The position numbers were made by a program, and so were the translations under genes. The notes under the pieces are model-generated. The model worked only from the letters and a program-made list of their open reading frames with translations, was not told the origin of the DNA and did no database searches. 64,000 nt of DNA, taken from NCBI GenBank assembly GCA_029204225.1, contig CM055111.1, positions 19,153,228 through 19,217,227 on the forward strand, read 5' to 3'. This DNA is from Diphasiastrum complanatum. Its lineage: Eukaryota > Streptophyta > Lycopodiopsida > Lycopodiales > Lycopodiaceae. Positions 1-11,013 of the stretch are shown piece after piece (position 1 is the stretch's first letter; each line of letters opens with the position of its first letter).

Positions 1-215
1 TGTGGGTGACTTCCCTTGAAGCAAGCCGCCCGACATGCATCAAACTTAACCAACTCGAAGCTTCGTTACAAATGAGTAACATCCATTCCAAGCAAGTGGT
101 CTGACTTACATCAGACTTAACCAACTGGAAGCTTCGCCACGAGCGTTGGAAGCCAACCTGGCACCATGCCATACTGGACAGCGATAAACAGGTAACTTAT
201 ACCACCCCCATGGAC
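1..215. repeat. Direct repeat, copy 1 of 2
   Basis: About 200 bases beginning TGTGGGTGACTTCCC recur almost unchanged at 1039-1240. The two copies share long exact runs, for example the AACTCGAAGCTTCGTTACAA stretch and the GAGCGTTGGAAGCCAACCTG stretch, and differ by scattered single bases. The spacing of 1038 bases is the right order for a pair of long terminal repeats or for a large tandem unit, but no primer site or coding domain lies between them. The first copy starts at the window edge and may be incomplete. Confidence 0.8.
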
Positions 216-780
216 ACACCCGTGCTTTCACCGTTAGGCAGCACATTGCCTCAGTAACGCCCTCACCAAATTTGGTCGATAGCCCTTATAGCTAAACGAA
301 CGGTAACTATCCTTAAATATACCACCCCTTTGGACGCACTCGTGCTTTCACTATTAGGCAGCACATTGTCCCAGTAACACCCCCACCAAATCTATTCGAT
401 AGCCCTTATAGCTAAACGATCGGCAGCATACCACCCCAATTGTGGACGCACCCGTGCTTTCACCGTTAGGCAGCACATTGCCTCAGTAACGCCCCCACCA
501 AATTTGGTCGATAGCCCTTATAGCTAAACAAACGGTGGCTATCACGAATATGTCACCCCGTACTCCACAAGGCACATACCGTGCTTACACCAACCTAATG
601 CCAGCACATTGCCTCATCTGTCCTATGTGCAGACGGCGCCAGGCCCGAATCGCGGAAACTGACTATGCATACACCTCAAGGGCAGCACCTTGACTCATCA
701 AGCCCCCGTTCTGCCAACCACCCCGATTGTGGACGCATCCGTGCCTACACTGTGGGCAGCACCTTGCACAACAGTTGTCC
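201..780. repeat. Degenerate tandem repeat, unit about 115 bp
   Basis: Successive units begin near 201, 321, 430, 552 and 718 with ACCACCCC or a variant. Each continues with a GTGGACGCACCCGTGC-like stretch, GGCAGCACATTGCCTCAGTAACG and, in the first three, GATAGCCCTTATAGCTAAAC. The first and third units are nearly identical; the last two are shortened and diverged. No coding signal is present. It lies between the two direct repeats at 1-215 and 1039-1240, so the array and the repeats may belong to one larger element. Confidence 0.8.
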
Positions 781-1038
781 TGATGAACCCCAAACAATGG
801 CCATCCCTATGAGATCCACATAGCTGACTAGCCAGTCGGCTGTGATACCACATGTAGCGCAGGCATCCCAAAGGGAGCCGAGAACCATGACTTAGCTTCC
901 CAGCCTTCAACTCTTGCCGTCCAAACCCACTTGACATAAAAACTGCCAACTCCCCAACAACGATCGGACTTAACCAACTAGAAGTTCAGAAACCAACATT
1001 GAGATCCAACCTGGCGCCATGCCAGATCGGGGGTCCCG

Positions 1039-1240
1039 ATGTGGGTGACTTCCCTCCAAGCAAGCCGCCCGACATACATCAAACTTAATCAACTCGAAGC
1101 TTCGTTACAAATGAGTAACATCCATTCCAAGCAAGTGGTCTAACTTACACCAGACTCAATCAACTGGAAGCTTCGTCATGAGCGTTGGAAGCCAACCTGT
1201 CGCCATGCTAGACTGGACAACCATAAACAGGTAACTTGCA
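1039..1240. repeat. Direct repeat, copy 2 of 2
   Basis: Second copy of the block at 1-215, ending in the shared AAACAGGTAACTT. Sequence after it (from about 1241) differs from that after copy 1, so the repeated block is bounded on this side. Confidence 0.8.
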
Positions 1241-2140
1241 CCCAAGCAAGCCATCCAACTCAGCCGAGAAGTTAGAGCCCGTTTCCCAAGAGCTTAACCC
1301 ATTCACGTTCATGCAAGGAACACTCAGAACCACAAGCCGCGACAGATATGGTAACAACCAGTTCCTGGACCAAATGGTTCCGACGGCATACCGCTGGCGT
1401 CCCGGGATACGACCCTCAGCTATGTGCCAAATTAAAAAGTTTGAAGCGGCCTTACAACTGGCACTTTTACCGAACACTGAAACCCGAAGGTAATCAGAGC
1501 CAGTTTGAGGAAAATCCCACTTTATTGATAAATCTGAGAAGGTTACATTTCAAGTGTGTGACCGACCCTAGTCTTCGGGGTGCTAGCATGCCAAGGCGAG
1601 TGTCAGGACAACATTCCAGCAAGGGAGGTTGAGACGTAGTTGGACGCTCGCCCTGAGTCGCAACCCGCACTCCCCTATAGTATTGGTGGGATTCGCCACC
1701 TCCCGTCATACCAAGTACTCTACCCAGGCTGGTAAAGCACATTTTCTCCCTCTAGGATTTTCTCTCTCTAGAAAGTCATTTTATCTCTCTAAAATTTATT
1801 GATCCCCAGGCTTCCTTTAATCATGCCTAGATCTCTGGACTTCGCTAGAACCGATCAAAGATTTTCAGCCACAGGAACTTGGCTCCGATTGGATTCTGAT
1901 CATAGTGGTGCCGGGAGCGGCGCCGATGCCAGTGGCCCTGGGAGCAGCAGGGGTGCTACTGGCGCTGGGGACAATGCTGGCATCGGTGGCGCCGGAAGTA
2001 AAGCTTGTAAAGGTAACTTTACAACAGTGGGCCAGCTCATCGTTGATCCAATATCATAGATTATCACTAGGCTTGCCACCTCTCTACTCAAAGCATATTG
2101 TAAATCGTTTGGGCAGAAGTGTATACCTACGTAGCTGAGT
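1241..2140. other. GC-rich non-coding stretch, unassigned
   Basis: The stretch is richer in G and C than its right-hand neighbour. Open frames in several phases (for example around 1236-1493, 1348-1632 and 1799-2059) overlap each other and have no recognisable domain, which is what GC-rich non-coding DNA gives by chance. Around 1905-1995 there is a GGCGCC/GGTGCC-rich patch that superficially recalls a primer-binding region, but it does not match a tRNA 3' end convincingly. It could be an LTR remnant; no family could be named. Confidence 0.4.
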
Positions 2141-2162
2141 TACTAATACAAACCATCGCATT

Positions 2163-2545
2163 TCCGCTTCAATACACAAGAAACTTTTGATCACTTCCTA
2201 TATAGGAAAAATAAAGTATTCTCCATATAATTTTCTATACAACAATGAACATAACTAGGGAAAGAGCCAACTAGGAAAAAATGAACACTTCCTATTTTTT
2301 ACATCTAGGAGATCCACTATCAGATTCCTTATATAGGAAATTTAAGCCAGATTTCCTATGTAGGAATTGTAACTAGGAAGATATAGATTTGGCTTAAATT
2401 TCCTATATAAGAAATCTGATAGTGGATTTCCTAGATGTATAAACTAAGAAGTGTTCATTTTTTCCTAGTTGGCACTTTCCCTAGTTATGTTCATTGTTGT
2501 ATAGGAAATTATATATTGGTGAATCCTTTATTCTTTTATGTAAAA
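2163..2545. mobile_element. Foldback (MITE-like) element with 150-bp inverted arms
   Basis: The left arm (about 2205-2366) and the right arm (about 2383-2545) are reverse complements over roughly 150 bases with only a few mismatches, separated by a short loop. Repeated TTCCTATATAGGAA palindromes occur inside. It encodes nothing. The left flank, CACAAGAAACTTTTGATCA, closely resembles the left edge of the second related element at 37985, so the two are probably members of one family. Such hairpins usually move with a transposase supplied elsewhere. No clear target duplication was identified. Confidence 0.75.
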
Positions 2546-3943
2546 AAAATAGAAATAAATTTAACTTGATAATATATTATAATTGAAGTAAAAATTGAGC
2601 CATTAACTCTTAGTAAATTTTAAAAAGACAATTTTCATTATCATGATTGATAATATTGTAACACTTTTTTCAAAAATCTGAACAATGAGCACAACTTTTT
2701 AAATTTACGCAAATTGTTCTACTTCATATTTATAAAATCTATGTTTCCTACCTGTAGATCATGAAGATAGGCATACATGATATTGAAGTTTCAAATCAGC
2801 GAGAAAGGATCTGTGATCCTCTTTCTGTAATAGTAATTTACAACGAAACTAGAATATATTACAATCCAAACCATGTGAAAGCGAACTGTAAACATGATAC
2901 CCCTCGATTGCATGGTTTTCACAATTTTAATCGAGACATCTTGGCACAAGTGGTAAGTTGGTGTATCTTGCTTGAGTTGGACTAGTCCACTTTAGTTTCA
3001 TTCTATGTGATCTCACTGGTTGATAATACCAAAATGCATTAATCCAGACATATGATTGATGTTTTATTGACTCAAAGCAAGTATGGAAATTCTGATTCTT
3101 GGCTGGAAAAATTATTTGATTGAAAATCAATTTTTTAAAAGTAGTATTGTTGTTGGAAAGGAGAAGCTGCCTCCAACATGTGTTTTTCAGCCACCGCCCT
3201 TACAGGAGGCCCTCACAGGAAAGTTATGGATCAAGCAAAAGCCACGAGCTACACGCACGAATGTAATTTACGTCAAACAAATACATCATATGACTGCTTT
3301 GTGCTTTATAGACAATCTCAATCCAAAATACTATCACAACATAAAAAGAGAGCCGGTAAAGTCATTGAGGATTTTCATAAATTCAATTGAACAACGTAAT
3401 TATTTCCAGCTCTTTTTGAAATATCGTATCATGATATCACTCATTCACAAAAAATCTAATAACTTGTTGAAACAAACAATTGCTTATGTGAGTACGAACA
3501 AAATGACAAGCGCTATATCAGATATATGAAAAACTGAGCACGGCCTAATTACCAGTTGGTTAACGTACCTGTCTACTGAATTTGAGAGCAAACACCCGTC
3601 TATTGGATTTGAGAACAAACACCTGTCTGATTACAATAAACCATTATAAGAAGCCGTGAGAAAAGGTAGTACGATGGTGTAGGAAGTGAGATAGTTGCAA
3701 ATTATTCACTCACAGAGTTGAAAATCAGCATATGCCAAAGAGGTAGCACCGCTAAACTGATCACGAAGATGGTCGGGCTAGAAAAGTAAATGAAGAGCTT
3801 CACAATCTGAAGATGATAAAATAGAGAAAGCGTTGATTGCTTACAAAAGACTGCACTTTCGAAACAGTCATTGCATGACAATTCTTGGCAAAGAACGAAA
3901 TCATTTAACTCGAATCATAACAACCAAAAATCAATATACTTAC
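2546..3943. other. AT-rich stretch without a supported gene
   Basis: Short open frames at 2761-2985 and 3083-3529 (plus strand) have no recognisable domain, no convincing splice context and a composition close to the surrounding AT-rich DNA. Nothing else was recognised. Confidence 0.5.
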
Positions 3944-4110
3944 ATATTCTTTCAATATCCTCCAATACCAAATCTCTTTTGTTTTTACGAACAACTATTT
4001 ATACCAAAGGCAAAAACCAACATACTTACATATGCACTTCAATGTCCTCCAATACCAAACATCTCTTTTGTTTTTTATGAACAACTATTTTGCCTTCATA
4101 CAAAAGGCAA
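3944..4110. repeat. Tandem duplication, unit about 83 bp
   Basis: The block with CATACTTACATAT, TCCTCCAATACCAAA and TTTTGTTTTT(A)TGAACAACTATTT occurs twice in a row (about 3941-4010 and 4022-4094) with small differences. On the minus strand the second copy lies in a 101-residue open frame (4026-4331). Confidence 0.7.
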
Positions 4111-4331
4111 TCTACTATTTCTTCTCTCATGCAAGTGTACGAACGGTTTTTCACACGTAGATTTTTTCTTAAATCCTTTAAACTATTATAATGTTCTTTT
4201 AATTTGCCATACAAATCATCTATTGTACGTAAATTAAAATATCGCATTAAAATAGTTTCTTGGTCTTGTAAATCAAAATCTTCTACACCGTACACTTGTA
4301 ACAAAAACAAGTGTGATAAATTAGACTTCAT
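4026..4331 (-). CDS. Unrecognised small open frame
   Basis: A 101-residue minus-strand frame starting at an ATG. It is rich in acidic and basic residues (a YGVEDFDLQDQETILMRYF segment and a KLKEHYNSLKDLRKNLRVK segment that could be helical). The C-terminal third comes from the 83-bp tandem duplication, whose other copy encodes a related LVLEDIE peptide. No family is recognised. It could be a fragment of a decayed gene exon or a chance frame in AT-rich DNA. Confidence 0.25.
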   Translation of the reverse strand: MKSNLSHLFLLQVYGVEDFDLQDQETILMRYFNLRTIDDLYGKLKEHYNSLKDLRKNLRVKNRSYTCMREEIVDCLLYEGKIVVHKKQKRCLVLEDIEVHM

Positions 4332-5339
4332 AATTACAAGACCACAATTGATTTCAATTTAATAGAATAAAATTTACACCAAATTCATTATTATATAATA
4401 GATCTAAACAAAAGACATTTTTCTCACTTGTGAATCATCTTCGAAGAAGTTTCTTTTTTTAAATTTGTGATGGTCAATTTTTGATAAATCCTAATATTAA
4501 CAAAAAAAACAAAATACAAAAATTAGTAAAGATCAAATATCTCTAATTATTCTAATGTATGCGCAAATAGTCTTAAACATTGACCATACTTTCATTTTTT
4601 TGGCCACAACTCCCACCACATTTTTTTTACAATGTATATCGTGCTCCTCCACAATTCCTTTTAGTTTCGTGCTCATCTAAATCAAAAGCGACTTTTATTT
4701 AATAAGACTAAAAATTCAGAATTTATATATTGCATATTGAACAAAATACACACCACATACCTTACGAGATCGTTCACTCCTATGTTGAGACACCCTTTCA
4801 GCTCCATACCTTGGTTGGTTGTTTTCTACAACCTACAATTTGAAAAACAATTCAACGCTTATGAATACATTTATAATGAAATGATATATATAATGGTAAA
4901 ACATTTGTCCTAAAATGAAATGATAATTCCATTGCATATAATACAACCATCTAAAAATATGTGACAAAATATCATTCAAGTTGTTGATTAATAAATCTCT
5001 TGAAGGTTTGTATTGAAAAATGAACACATCATTATCATCACCAATCTAAACTTTACAAGTATACATGAATCTCTTATGAAACTGAAAAATATTTCGAGTC
5101 GCATGCATCAAAGATGTATATGGTTATTATTCTAAAATAACTTGTGCACTTGTAGCTACATCTGCCAAAACATTAATGTGGAGAGTACATATCTACCAAG
5201 TTCAAGGCTTTTTCTGAGGCGAGAGGAAGAATAGGAATTTATGTGAAAGTGCCAAAGCCATGAGGTTAGGTGCTAATCTTTCAAAACCATTTTGTGACAA
5301 GCTTTGTTGTGTGCTAACTTTCTATGCAATAGGTAGAAA
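4332..5339. other. AT-rich stretch, nothing recognised
   Basis: Poly-A/T runs and no open frame with a recognisable domain on either strand. The left border of the copia fossil that follows is not sharply defined. Confidence 0.5.
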
Positions 5340-6950
5340 AGTGTTATACTGGAGGGAAGAACACCATTGAAGATGCTATTCAAGAGGAGGCCAAGTGTCA
5401 ACTTTTGGTCCTACATGCTATGTCAATGTAACTCTTGATGATAGGACAAAGGAGGATCCATCTTCAAGGAAATGTAGTATTTTTTATGAGGGGAATATTC
5501 CAAAGGTATCTTCAAGTAATGATGGTGTGGATGGATCTAACATTTTTTATGTTGTTGTGATGGATCCTACTTTAGATGGTGATGATGAAGGACCTTCATA
5601 AAGTCATAAGCCAAGGACAATATCAAGGGAAATAAAAATTCCTTCAAGGCTCACATATGATGAGCAGGGTAAGCAAGTGGGAGTGACTCATTTTTCTTTT
5701 CTCACATGCTTTAATGAATTTTCTTGTGTTGATGATGCTATTTTCATGATTTTCCAAAAACTAATGGATATGGAAAACAGATCTTAGTCAATGACTTCGA
5801 TGATCAAGTAGTTGGCCATTTGGAGCTGGTCAAAAGCATCAAAGGAGAGTCAATTGGCGAAGAAGTTTTGGATCTATTTTTGTAGATTATTGAAGACTCA
5901 AGTAAGGTCAAAGGAGCAACAAGGAAGTTTTTTTCAAGTTTACTTTACTTGTTATATCGCATGTTTGAACAATTTCATGTGGATGTGTGCAAATTGTCAA
6001 GATATGGTAAAGTTAGCTACATTGGTGAGCATCATTTTGATATTGGATGTGTACTAGCATTATTGGTTGGTTTTCTTGATGGAAATGAACCTATTGCAGG
6101 CTCATTATATCACTCATCTATGCCTAAGTTCGCAACTGTTGAGCTACCTGGTGTCAATACTTGGAGATTGTCAAATTTTGGTGAATTCATGTTCATGAAG
6201 CATTGGACATCACTTGGAGTGTTATCAAAGTCCATGTTATTGCAAAGATGGTTACAATTCGAATACTCATCTCTCTTGCATGTTTTCACAAATGGAGTAT
6301 ATTCCAGTTTGATGTTTCTAATGCACTTCTCAATGGTTACCTTGAGTAGGAGATTTATATGGAACAGCCTCCAGGTTTTGTGAAGGAAGGTTATGAATCA
6401 AAAGTTTGTCTTTTGTTCAAAAGTTTGTATGGACTGAAACAGGCACCAAGGTCTTGGTATGCAAGGCTCAATTCCTATCTCATATCACTCGGATTTTGTC
6501 CAAGTGAATATGACCCTTCTCTGTATTATAAGTTTGTAGATAACTTTGTAATTATTCTTCTCATCTATGTAGATGATATCATTCTTTGTGGAAACAGTGA
6601 GAAGTTAGTTGAAGAAACTAAGCATGCACTTGGTACTGAGTTTAAGATGCAGGACTTAGGAGTTTTTACTATATTCTAGGCCTTGAAATAGATTTTTGGA
6701 AAGGTCATGCATTTATAAGCCAAAGTAGATATGCACTTTCCATGCTCAGAAAATTCCATATGGAGAACTGTAAAGGCATAGATACACCTATGGAGCACAC
6801 TATAAAAGTTCTTATTAAAGATGATGAAAAATCCTCTGAGGACATCACTCTTTATAGGAGTCTTATTGGCTCACTTATTTGGTTAACAGTGACTAGGCCT
6901 GATCTAAGCTTTTGTGTTCATAAGCTAAGTCAACACATGTAGGATCCAAA
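5340..6950 (+). mobile_element. Ty1/copia fossil (integrase tail, linker, RT)
   Basis: Plus-strand remnant. Around 5395-5730 are the end of integrase and the linker to reverse transcriptase (TKEDPSSRK, then PSRLTYDEQGKQ-like text). From about 6225 to 6950 is reverse transcriptase with the family hallmarks LYGLKQAPRSWYARL and the catalytic YVDDIIL. Text resembling the element at 43220-44005 ends near 6950, before RNase H. No LTR pair is visible. The stretch 5800-6220 does not resemble copia and may be inserted or badly decayed. It is broken in several places and looks old. Confidence 0.85.
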
Positions 6951-7960
6951 GTCTTGTGCAATCACAACACCTCAGTAAGATCCTGTAGGGTGTGTGGTGA
7001 AGTTCACACGTGCTGAAAACTTCACAATACTAATAGAACAATATTAGTTCTGATTGAATATGCGTGCAAAAATTATATGTGAAAGTAAGAGACAACTTAA
7101 GACAATTTAGACAATAAAAAACTATTGATCAAAAATAAATTTTTATAATTCTGAATCTGATTCATCAATATACATCTCTTGTTGTCTTATCTCGCTGTTG
7201 TGTCTCTGATTGAGTGAGTGTGTTACAACGAGTAGTGCACATGTATTTATATTGCTATAGGATAGGTCTTTTGGCCTTTTAATGTTGTAACAGTAGATAT
7301 CTATTCATTTACGACTGTTGATATTCAAATAGACACTTTGTTTTCAGGCTCGAATAAATTCTATTCGCGATAGTCCATCTCTTCGTCTCAGCTTCAGGTT
7401 TTGTGAATTGTTCGCGACACTTGTCTCTTCACGACATTTTTTTCTTTCGCAAATTGTTCACGACAGATGACAATTCTTGAGCTTGAAGAAGAAATCTAGA
7501 ATATTTTGCAAACTGTTCAAGATAGTTTCGCGACAGGTGAGCTTGAAGAACAGTCCAGAAGATTTCGTGAATTATTTGCGATAATTTCGCGACATCTGAG
7601 GCTTGAACAATAAACAGAATATTTTGCGACAAGATTCTATTTGCGAATCTTTCGAGCTTCAACAAGAAAGCCACAATCTTCTACAAGAAACTATTTCGCG
7701 AATCCTTCACGAATCTTTTGAGTTGACTGCAAGACAAATTTTGCGAATCTTTCAAGTTGGTCATGAATAGAAATGTTTCGAGTTCATGTTTGTTTCTTTC
7801 TCATCCTTTGTCAAGTAAATTACATGTTTTGTTAGTAGAAGCAAGGTCTGTCTGATTAGTTGTTTTACTGAGCAAGCTCCAAGATGTCGCTACGTAGTGG
7901 CTAGCTTTCGAGTATGTGCCTTGCCGGTCATAGTCAACAACTCCACCCACACATTGTGCT
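6951..7960 (-). repeat. Probable LTR remnant, minus strand, with TTCGCGA words
   Basis: Read on the minus strand, this block has a TATA-like AATATAAATAC near 7241-7253 and, upstream of it (7370-7790), a run of loosely repeated segments built on TTCGCGA / TTGCGAA / GTCGCGAA words. The LTRs at 55796-56535 and 62413-63136 carry similar clusters of the same words in the same relative place, so this is most likely the U3 half of a related LTR. The copia text on its left stops at about 6950. Exact ends and target duplication were not found. Confidence 0.45.
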
Positions 7961-8304
7961 GCAATGGACAAGACTTATTTTAGACAGTTGCTTTAACAAA
8001 TGTAGACATAGTTATTTTTACCGATTTGTATGATGCATATGCTCCTCTCTAAGCATATTATGATTTCCTACAATTATCAGTGGATTGTTATTTGATCTAT
8101 TCAATTGCTTTTTTATGCTGCTTTTAGATTTCTGAGTGTAATATGATTATTTAGTTATTTTTTGGGAATTGATATGATATTGACAGTAGGAGCCTTTAAT
8201 TGCTTTGTGTATAAATCGATGGATCGAATGACCAATTGAATGAGGTGATGCACTACTTTTGATTCCTCTATAGTATGATTATTTTAGGGTTTTTGTCTTG
8301 CTAG

Positions 8305-8523
8305 ATGGAAGATGATGCATTACACATTGGTTCTACTACATTTGGAATGGGCTTGAGTTTAGGATTTAGGCATGTGTTTAGGATTTTCAATGTGGATGTT
8401 GATGCCAAGTGGATGACTATTGTGGAAAGGTATGAACATGGGGTTGTAGAACAAGATAAACTAGTAATATATCAATTGGATATGTATAGAAGCAAGAAAG
8501 GACAGGGCCTTGGAAATATATGA
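8305..8523 (+). pseudogene. Possible hAT-like transposase scrap
   Basis: A 72-residue frame. Its second half (KWMTIVERYEHGVVEQDKLVIYQLDMYRSKKGQG, quoted in part: EQDKLVIYQLDMYRSKKGQG) has the flavour of the region before the dimerisation domain of hAT transposases, where a long helix is followed by a YR(S/N)KKG-type stretch. The first half (LSLGFRHVFRIF) is encoded by degenerate GTTTAGG repeats. The expected downstream WW..YG and LSQ..SSS.CER motifs were not seen. The assignment is weak and it could be a chance frame. Confidence 0.2.
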
Positions 8524-8589
8524 GTAATTTATTTGCAGGTTTAGTGAGTTTAGAATTTAGGGTGGTAATCCAAAAAAGGTAGCACATGC

Positions 8590-8634
8590 TTTAGGGTCTA
8601 GGGTTCATGGTTTAAGTTTAGGGTTTAGGGTTTG
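8590..8634 (+). repeat. Interstitial telomere-type repeat (TTTAGGG)
   Basis: Two perfect TTTAGGG units followed by TTTGCC, preceded by near-units (TTTAGGGTCTAGGG, TTTAAG). Looser GTTTAGG words extend back to about 8350. TTTAGGG is the canonical plant telomere repeat; short internal tracts are common and often mark healed breaks. Confidence 0.7.
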
Positions 8635-9706
8635 CCTAAAATATCAAACATAGCTCTTCGAAAGCTATTAGTAAATCTAGCATCCAAGAAATATGTATCG
8701 ATAGTCTATAAAGTATCAAGGATTCCTTGATTACTTGCATAGGGTGGCTTATGATCTATTTCAAATTATCTTAAAATCTTATGGAAATGCAAAGTTTCAA
8801 GACAATGATTTAGGTGTTTGCCCTACTTTAAGAGTTCAAAGATGGCAACCTTTAAAGACCCTACAATTGTCACACATGTCCCTGCATGGAGAAAAGCCTG
8901 ATGGAAAGCAATAGAAATTTGATGGATTCTATCCCTTTTGGACATTCTTGGATGGAACGGAAATGAGCTAGTAATGGAAGATATTAAAGGTTGTCAAATA
9001 TGATCATAAACTGAATTGGTATAGGGTTAAATGATTGGCACTCTTAATCACCAAGTTCATTCAAAATGGTAGGCCCTTGTCATTATGGACCTTGAAATCC
9101 TTGCTTGGAACCACATCTAACTTCTACTTGGATTCTGCCTATAGTCACATATGGTCACTCATGGATTTTTACTAACATTTGGAAGATCCATCAAATGGAT
9201 GTGAAGTCCGCATTTTGAATGGTGACTTAGAGGAAGAAGTTTACATGGTCCAACCACAAGGCTTTATGGCAAAGGACAAGAACGTTTGCAAGCTACACAA
9301 AGTACTTAATGGCCTTAAGCAAGCACCACGCGCATGGTATGAACGCATTGACAATTACTTTCTTTCTCATGAGTTTGTAAGAACAAATTCAAATCCAAAT
9401 CTTTATGTTCTTATGAAGGAAGATAGCATTGCCTTGATTGTACTTTATGTTGATGATATTATTATCATGGGCAATGATGAGAATCTCAATCATTCTATCA
9501 AAGCCAACTTATGCAAGCAATTTGAGATGACAGATTTAGATCTTATGCACTATTGCTTGGGTGTCAAAGTATGGCAAATTGGCAATGATATCAGGTTATG
9601 TCAAAACAAGTATGTGCGCGATATATTAGAGAGATTTCGCATGACAAAGTGCAAACCTTCCATCACCCCTTGCGAAGCTGGTAAGAAGTTGTCTCATGTT
9701 GATGAT

Positions 9707-9823
9707 TGTGAAGATGTGTATTTATTAAACAACGAATATACATCCGAATGAAGCAATATATATTCACATAAGAAGACAAGAGCTGGATACATATATAATG
9801 AAGGGACCTGCCTATATTTTTCG
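9707..9823 (+). repeat. Left terminal inverted repeat (117 bp) of nested element
   Basis: Exact reverse complement of 12593-12709. It starts with TG and is preceded by the target duplication ATGAT. Confidence 0.92.
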
Positions 9824-10194
9824 CGACATACTAAATATCACATATAAAGGACAAGTCCTCAGCAATGAAGCGACATCTACAACATCCCTTAAATAAAGAC
9901 ACTTACATGAAACGACTCGATTCGAATCGACAATTCTAACTATAGTAATCTAAACTCAGGGTTAGATACATCTTTGCGGTATAATCTACATACGTGTCAG
10001 ATATATATTGGTTAACCTTATTCAGTAAAGCGACACGCCTCTAATTTATAAAGACGTGATTGTTCGCTCTGAAGATGATAAAGAGAAGACACGATTCAGT
10101 CTTACTCACCAGGAGATACAGTTTATGTATTCGCTGAGAGATAAAAGTTTATGTACTTGTGAGAGATCTTCTGAAGTACTCTAACAATCTTTCT

Positions 10195-10203
10195 TATATA
10201 AAT
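10195..10203 (+). promoter_or_regulatory. TATA box in the LTR of the nested element
   Basis: TATATAAAT lies about 490 bases into the 1.2-kb LTR-like block and upstream of the primer site, the normal place for the U3/R promoter of an LTR element. Transcription would start roughly 30 bases downstream. Confidence 0.5.
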
Positions 10204-10937
10204 CTATCTCTGGTCAGACAGTTGCATAAGTACATTACAGTCTATGTTGTGTATCCGTAAAAGTGTTCTAACGAACTGTCTTAAAACTAACTTATTCGTT
10301 CATTCGAATATTTGTTCGACACTCGAATACTTGTTCGATACCCGAATAATGTTTATCATCAGAAGTCTATCTCAGTCATCGATAGAAAAGTATGTATACA
10401 ACTGAATTGATAGTCCCTGTTTGAAGAATTGAGATAAGATATCTGTATTCTGAATATCTCCGAACATATGTTTCTAACATATTCGAAGATTATACAAGAG
10501 ATTTAACTCTGAGGAGAACACTAGTTGTTGAGGACTACTGTTTAACTTTTGTTAATCCAAGAATAAGATTAACTTATGATCACTGATGAACGAATACATC
10601 GAAATCAATCCGAATTCTTGCCGACACCTTAATCAGATAGAGTGGAGTACATTCGTACTACTCTGATAACAATTCTCCTGTAGAACGCCAATTCTTCGAT
10701 TCGGAAGAGAAGACTGATATTCCGATTTTAAACATTCATTTATCCATTAAGTAATACTGGTTACTTAACCCAAATGTCTGTTTGACAACCAGACTAATTC
10801 TCCATTTTATATCATACGAATAAGTCAGAACAATATCAACATTATACCATAAAGAAGCTATCCTCTTGGGGATTCGACATTAAATACTACAAAACTATAC
10901 CAAATACAATTGGTATACCACAACATAAACCAAATTT

Positions 10938-10955
10938 TGGCGCCGTTGCCGGGGA
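10938..10955 (+). promoter_or_regulatory. Primer-binding site, tRNA-Asp type
   Basis: TGGCGCCGTTGCCGGGGA matches the complement of a plant tRNA-Asp 3' end, the usual primer site of plant Tat/Athila-type Ty3/gypsy elements. It lies 58 bases before the gag start codon, so the LTR-like block ends shortly before it. Confidence 0.85.
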
Positions 10956-11013
10956 TAGCCAAAAACAAACATGTTGATATAAAACTGACAAAATCATCGT
11001 CATTAATAAGTAT

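Larger units (their letters stand above)
7961..9178. other. AT-rich stretch with telomere-like and transposase-like scraps
   Basis: Contains a patch of TTTAGGG-like repeats and one open frame, both listed separately. From about 8640 to 9178 no coding domain was recognised. The right border is the start of recognisable copia reverse transcriptase. Confidence 0.45.

Noticed and set aside
1905-1995. GGTGCCGGGAGCGGCGCC patch as a primer-binding site
   Set aside because: It does not match the complement of a tRNA 3' end well enough, and no gag follows.
1236-2140. Several open frames of 60-95 codons on both strands
   Set aside because: They overlap, have no domain and lie in GC-rich repeat DNA where stop codons are rare by chance.
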